The notes beneath the pieces were generated by a model, which saw only the letters and a list, made by a program, of their open reading frames with translations, searched no databases and had not been told where the DNA came from. Of a stretch of 64,000 nucleotides of DNA, positions 62,144 through 64,000 are shown piece after piece. Position 1 is the first letter of the stretch. Every line of letters begins with the position of its first letter. The translations under genes were made by a program, and so were the position numbers. The DNA lies in contig NZ_AP018498.1 in NCBI RefSeq assembly GCF_003569745.1, forward strand, positions 1,116,001 through 1,180,000. Direction: 5' to 3'. This DNA is from Altererythrobacter sp. B11 (GTDB lineage: Bacteria; Pseudomonadota; Alphaproteobacteria; Sphingomonadales; Sphingomonadaceae).

Positions 62144-63139
62144 GCTGTCGGCATACGCGATGTGGCGCGAGAGGCCGGGGTTTCTCCCGCCACCGTCTCG
62201 CGCGTGCTTGCCGGAAAGGCGGTCGATCGCTCCATGCGCGAGCGCGTGCTGGCAGCGGTGACGGCAACCGGATATCGTCCCAATCTGGCCGCACGGCGTC
62301 TGCGTTCGCAGCGATCCGAGACGATCGGGCTGATCGTCGCCGATATCCGCAATCCCTTCTTCACCGCCGTTTCGCGAACCATCGAGATGATCGCGGCGGA
62401 GCGTGGACTGCGGCTGATTCTCAGCAATACGGACGAGGACTCGGCGAAGGAGGCTGCCTACCTTGACCTGATGGAGCAGGAACGGGTCAACGGCGTGATC
62501 CTTGCTCCCGCGCGGTCCACCGACCGGCCGCCGGAACATGACTTTCCGATGGTGCTGATCGACCGCAACGTGCCCGGCAGCGCGCTCGATTGCGTGACAC
62601 TCGACAACGAAGCGATGGCCGCCGCGCTGGTCGACCATCTCGCCGCGAACGGCCACCGGCGCATCACGGGGCTGTTCGGCGCTGATAGCGATACCGGTCG
62701 CGCGCGCCGCATCGGCTTCGAACGCGCCGGCGCCCGACTCGGCCTCACCACGATGGGACACGCCGTCCCCCACGCCGAATGCGAGGGCGCCGCCACGCTG
62801 CGCGCACTTCTCGAAGGAAGGGAACGGCCGGATGCGATTGTCGCTAGTAACGGTGTGATGCTTTTGAACGCGCTACGCGCGCTGCGCGAGATCGGTCTAC
62901 GGGTGCCCGACGATGTCGCCCTAGCGGGTTTCGACAACAATGACTGGATGGAATTCGTCGGTGGCGGACTGACTGTAATCGAACAGCCCGTCAACGAGAT
63001 CGGACGCACAGCGATGACCATGCTGCTGGACCGGATAGCGAACCCCGGCGTACCCGCCCGCAAGGTGGTGCTGCAGGGCCGCATGATAGAGCGCGGCTCG
63101 TCCGTACGACATACACAGGGCGCCTGGAGCAAGGAATGA
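62141..63139 (+). CDS. LacI-family regulator of the fructose cluster (FruR-like)
   Basis: 332 residues. HTH: AVGIRDVAREAGVSPATVSR with hinge RPNLAARRLRSQRSETIGLI; ligand domain includes LIVADIRNPFFTAVSR, MVLIDRNVPGSALDCVTLDN and DDVALAGFDNNDWMEFVGGG. It should repress fruBKA until a phosphorylated fructose signal binds. ATG 62141 fits the HTH; a GTG at 62126 is the alternative. The stop overlaps the ATG of the following SdhL-type gene (ATGA). Confidence 0.92.
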   Translation: MAVGIRDVAREAGVSPATVSRVLAGKAVDRSMRERVLAAVTATGYRPNLAARRLRSQRSETIGLIVADIRNPFFTAVSRTIEMIAAERGLRLILSNTDEDSAKEAAYLDLMEQERVNGVILAPARSTDRPPEHDFPMVLIDRNVPGSALDCVTLDNEAMAAALVDHLAANGHRRITGLFGADSDTGRARRIGFERAGARLGLTTMGHAVPHAECEGAATLRALLEGRERPDAIVASNGVMLLNALRALREIGLRVPDDVALAGFDNNDWMEFVGGGLTVIEQPVNEIGRTAMTMLLDRIANPGVPARKVVLQGRMIERGSSVRHTQGAWSKE

Positions 63140-64000
63140 CGGACATGGCAGATCGCCGGCTACGCACGAAGCCGCCTATCGGGCCGGACACGAAATTGTG
63201 TATCTCACTCTCCGGCCGGCCTGGGCGGTCGGGCACGCTGCTCCACAACCGGCTTTACGAAACGACGGGTCTCGACTTCGTTTATAAATCCTTCGGCACG
63301 CAGGATCTGGCGGGCGCCGTCGCTGGTATCCGGGCGCTGGGGATCCGCGGCTGCGGCGTTTCCATGCCATTCAAGGAAGCGGTAATCCCGATGCTCGACG
63401 CGCTGGAAGGATCGGCGCGCGCTATCGACAGCGTCAACACCATCGTCAACGACGATGGTGTGCTGACCGGCTACAATACCGATTTCATCGCGGTGCGCGA
63501 CCTTTTGGCGGCGGACGGCATTGATCCGGCGACGCCGTTCGTCCTGCGCGGCAGCGGGGGGATGGCGAAGGCGGTGGCTGCCGCCCTTCACGATCTGGGC
63601 TTCGCGAACGGCATCATCCTGGCCCGCAACCGAGGCACCGGACCTGCGCTTGCACAAAGCTATGGCTATGCATGGAGCGAAGACCTGCCGGACACCGGCG
63701 CACCGCTGCTCATCAATGTAACGCCTGTCGGCATGGCGGGCGGGAATGCGGGCGAACTAGCCTTTCCCAAAGCCTGGATCGCGGCATCCGACCTCGCCTT
63801 CGACGTCGTGGCGCAGCCCGCCGAAACCCCGTTCATCCTGACCGCGCGCGATGCGGGCAAGCGCGTTATCTCGGGCGCGAGCGTGATCGTACTCCAAGCC
63901 GTCGAACAATTCGCGCTTTATACGAGCATTCGCCCCGCTGCCCACGAGATCGTCGAAGCGGCCGCCTTCGCCCATGGCGATGCCGTGGCGACGCAGGTTC
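63136..64000 (+). CDS. SdhL-type (HI0607-like) shikimate/quinate dehydrogenase-like protein, 3' end outside window
   Basis: 288 codons are visible before the right edge; only a few should be missing. N-terminal: CISLSGRPGRSGTLLHNRLY, with the shikimate-binding S-x-S positions of AroE replaced (RSG). Then GCGVSMPFKEAVIPM (catalytic Lys), TGYNTDF (catalytic Asp), the nucleotide site LRGSGGMAKAVAAAL, INVTPVGM and FDVVAQPAETPF, ending with VIVLQAVEQF. The sequence resembles the SdhL subgroup of the AroE superfamily more than true AroE, so the substrate is uncertain. It is coupled to the LacI-type gene by an ATGA overlap. Confidence 0.87.
   Translation, partial: MTDMADRRLRTKPPIGPDTKLCISLSGRPGRSGTLLHNRLYETTGLDFVYKSFGTQDLAGAVAGIRALGIRGCGVSMPFKEAVIPMLDALEGSARAIDSVNTIVNDDGVLTGYNTDFIAVRDLLAADGIDPATPFVLRGSGGMAKAVAAALHDLGFANGIILARNRGTGPALAQSYGYAWSEDLPDTGAPLLINVTPVGMAGGNAGELAFPKAWIAASDLAFDVVAQPAETPFILTARDAGKRVISGASVIVLQAVEQFALYTSIRPAAHEIVEAAAFAHGDAVATQV

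Overview
The window is GC-rich chromosomal DNA from an alphaproteobacterium, most likely a sphingomonad (Sphingomonadaceae/Erythrobacteraceae). The evidence is four large TonB-dependent receptors, a fructose-only PTS with a fused EIIA-HPr-EI protein, a PQQ glucose dehydrogenase, a DUF5690 transporter and tightly overlapping operons. This placement is inferred from gene content. No rRNA, tRNA, CRISPR array or intact insertion sequence was seen.

Region by region. 0-9 kb: the end of an RlpA-like protein, a secreted SnoaL-like protein, a TonB receptor, an HSL-type alpha/beta hydrolase, a small channel-like membrane protein, a lysine-tailed protein, and the polyphosphate pair ppk1-ppx. 9-17 kb: one compact type IV secretion operon (VirB1-like transglycosylase, VirB2, B3, B4, B6, B9, B10, B11) with no VirB5, B7, B8 or VirD4. 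17-25 kb: a TPR protein, a beta-helix lipoprotein paired with a TonB receptor behind a Pho-box-like site, an atypical response regulator, an M49-like metallopeptidase lipoprotein and an unknown small protein. 25-42 kb: a phosphorus-acquisition block. It holds a PiT phosphate transporter; a five-gene overlapping operon (Tat-exported phospholipase C, metallophosphoesterase, DUF5690 MFS permease, FAD oxidoreductase, phosphonoacetaldehyde hydrolase); a divergent PhnZ-like HD oxygenase; a TonB receptor; a GntR/HutC regulator; and glucose dehydrogenase. 42-45.6 kb: an FMN riboswitch and the full riboflavin operon ribD-ribE-ribBA-ribH. 45.6-55.3 kb: a sulfate-ester island (SulP transporter with a structured leader and a tiny upstream ORF, a sulfatase remnant, an intact sulfatase, its formylglycine-generating enzyme, a TonB receptor, and a low-GC LysR regulator) next to a broken Doc-like toxin gene. 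55.3-64 kb: a fructose regulon (OprB porin, FruA, FruK, fused EIIA-HPr-EI), a divergent LacI-type regulator with two operator-like palindromes, and an SdhL-type dehydrogenase running off the right edge.

How the genes may work together. The clearest new idea is that the 27-35 kb block scavenges phosphonolipids or phospholipids. Phospholipase C would free the polar head, the permease would import it, the FAD enzyme would oxidise an aminophosphonate to phosphonoacetaldehyde, and PhnX would release phosphate. Two near-identical palindromes, TTTGGTATAGTCCAAA and AACTGGCCTATACCAGTT, sit in front of this operon and of the nearby TonB receptor. The second lies 4 bases from a Pho-box-like repeat. Together they suggest a local regulon run by the GntR protein encoded at 38.6 kb plus phosphate starvation. 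A second strong observation is the three-hairpin leader and 20-codon upstream ORF coupled to the SulP gene.
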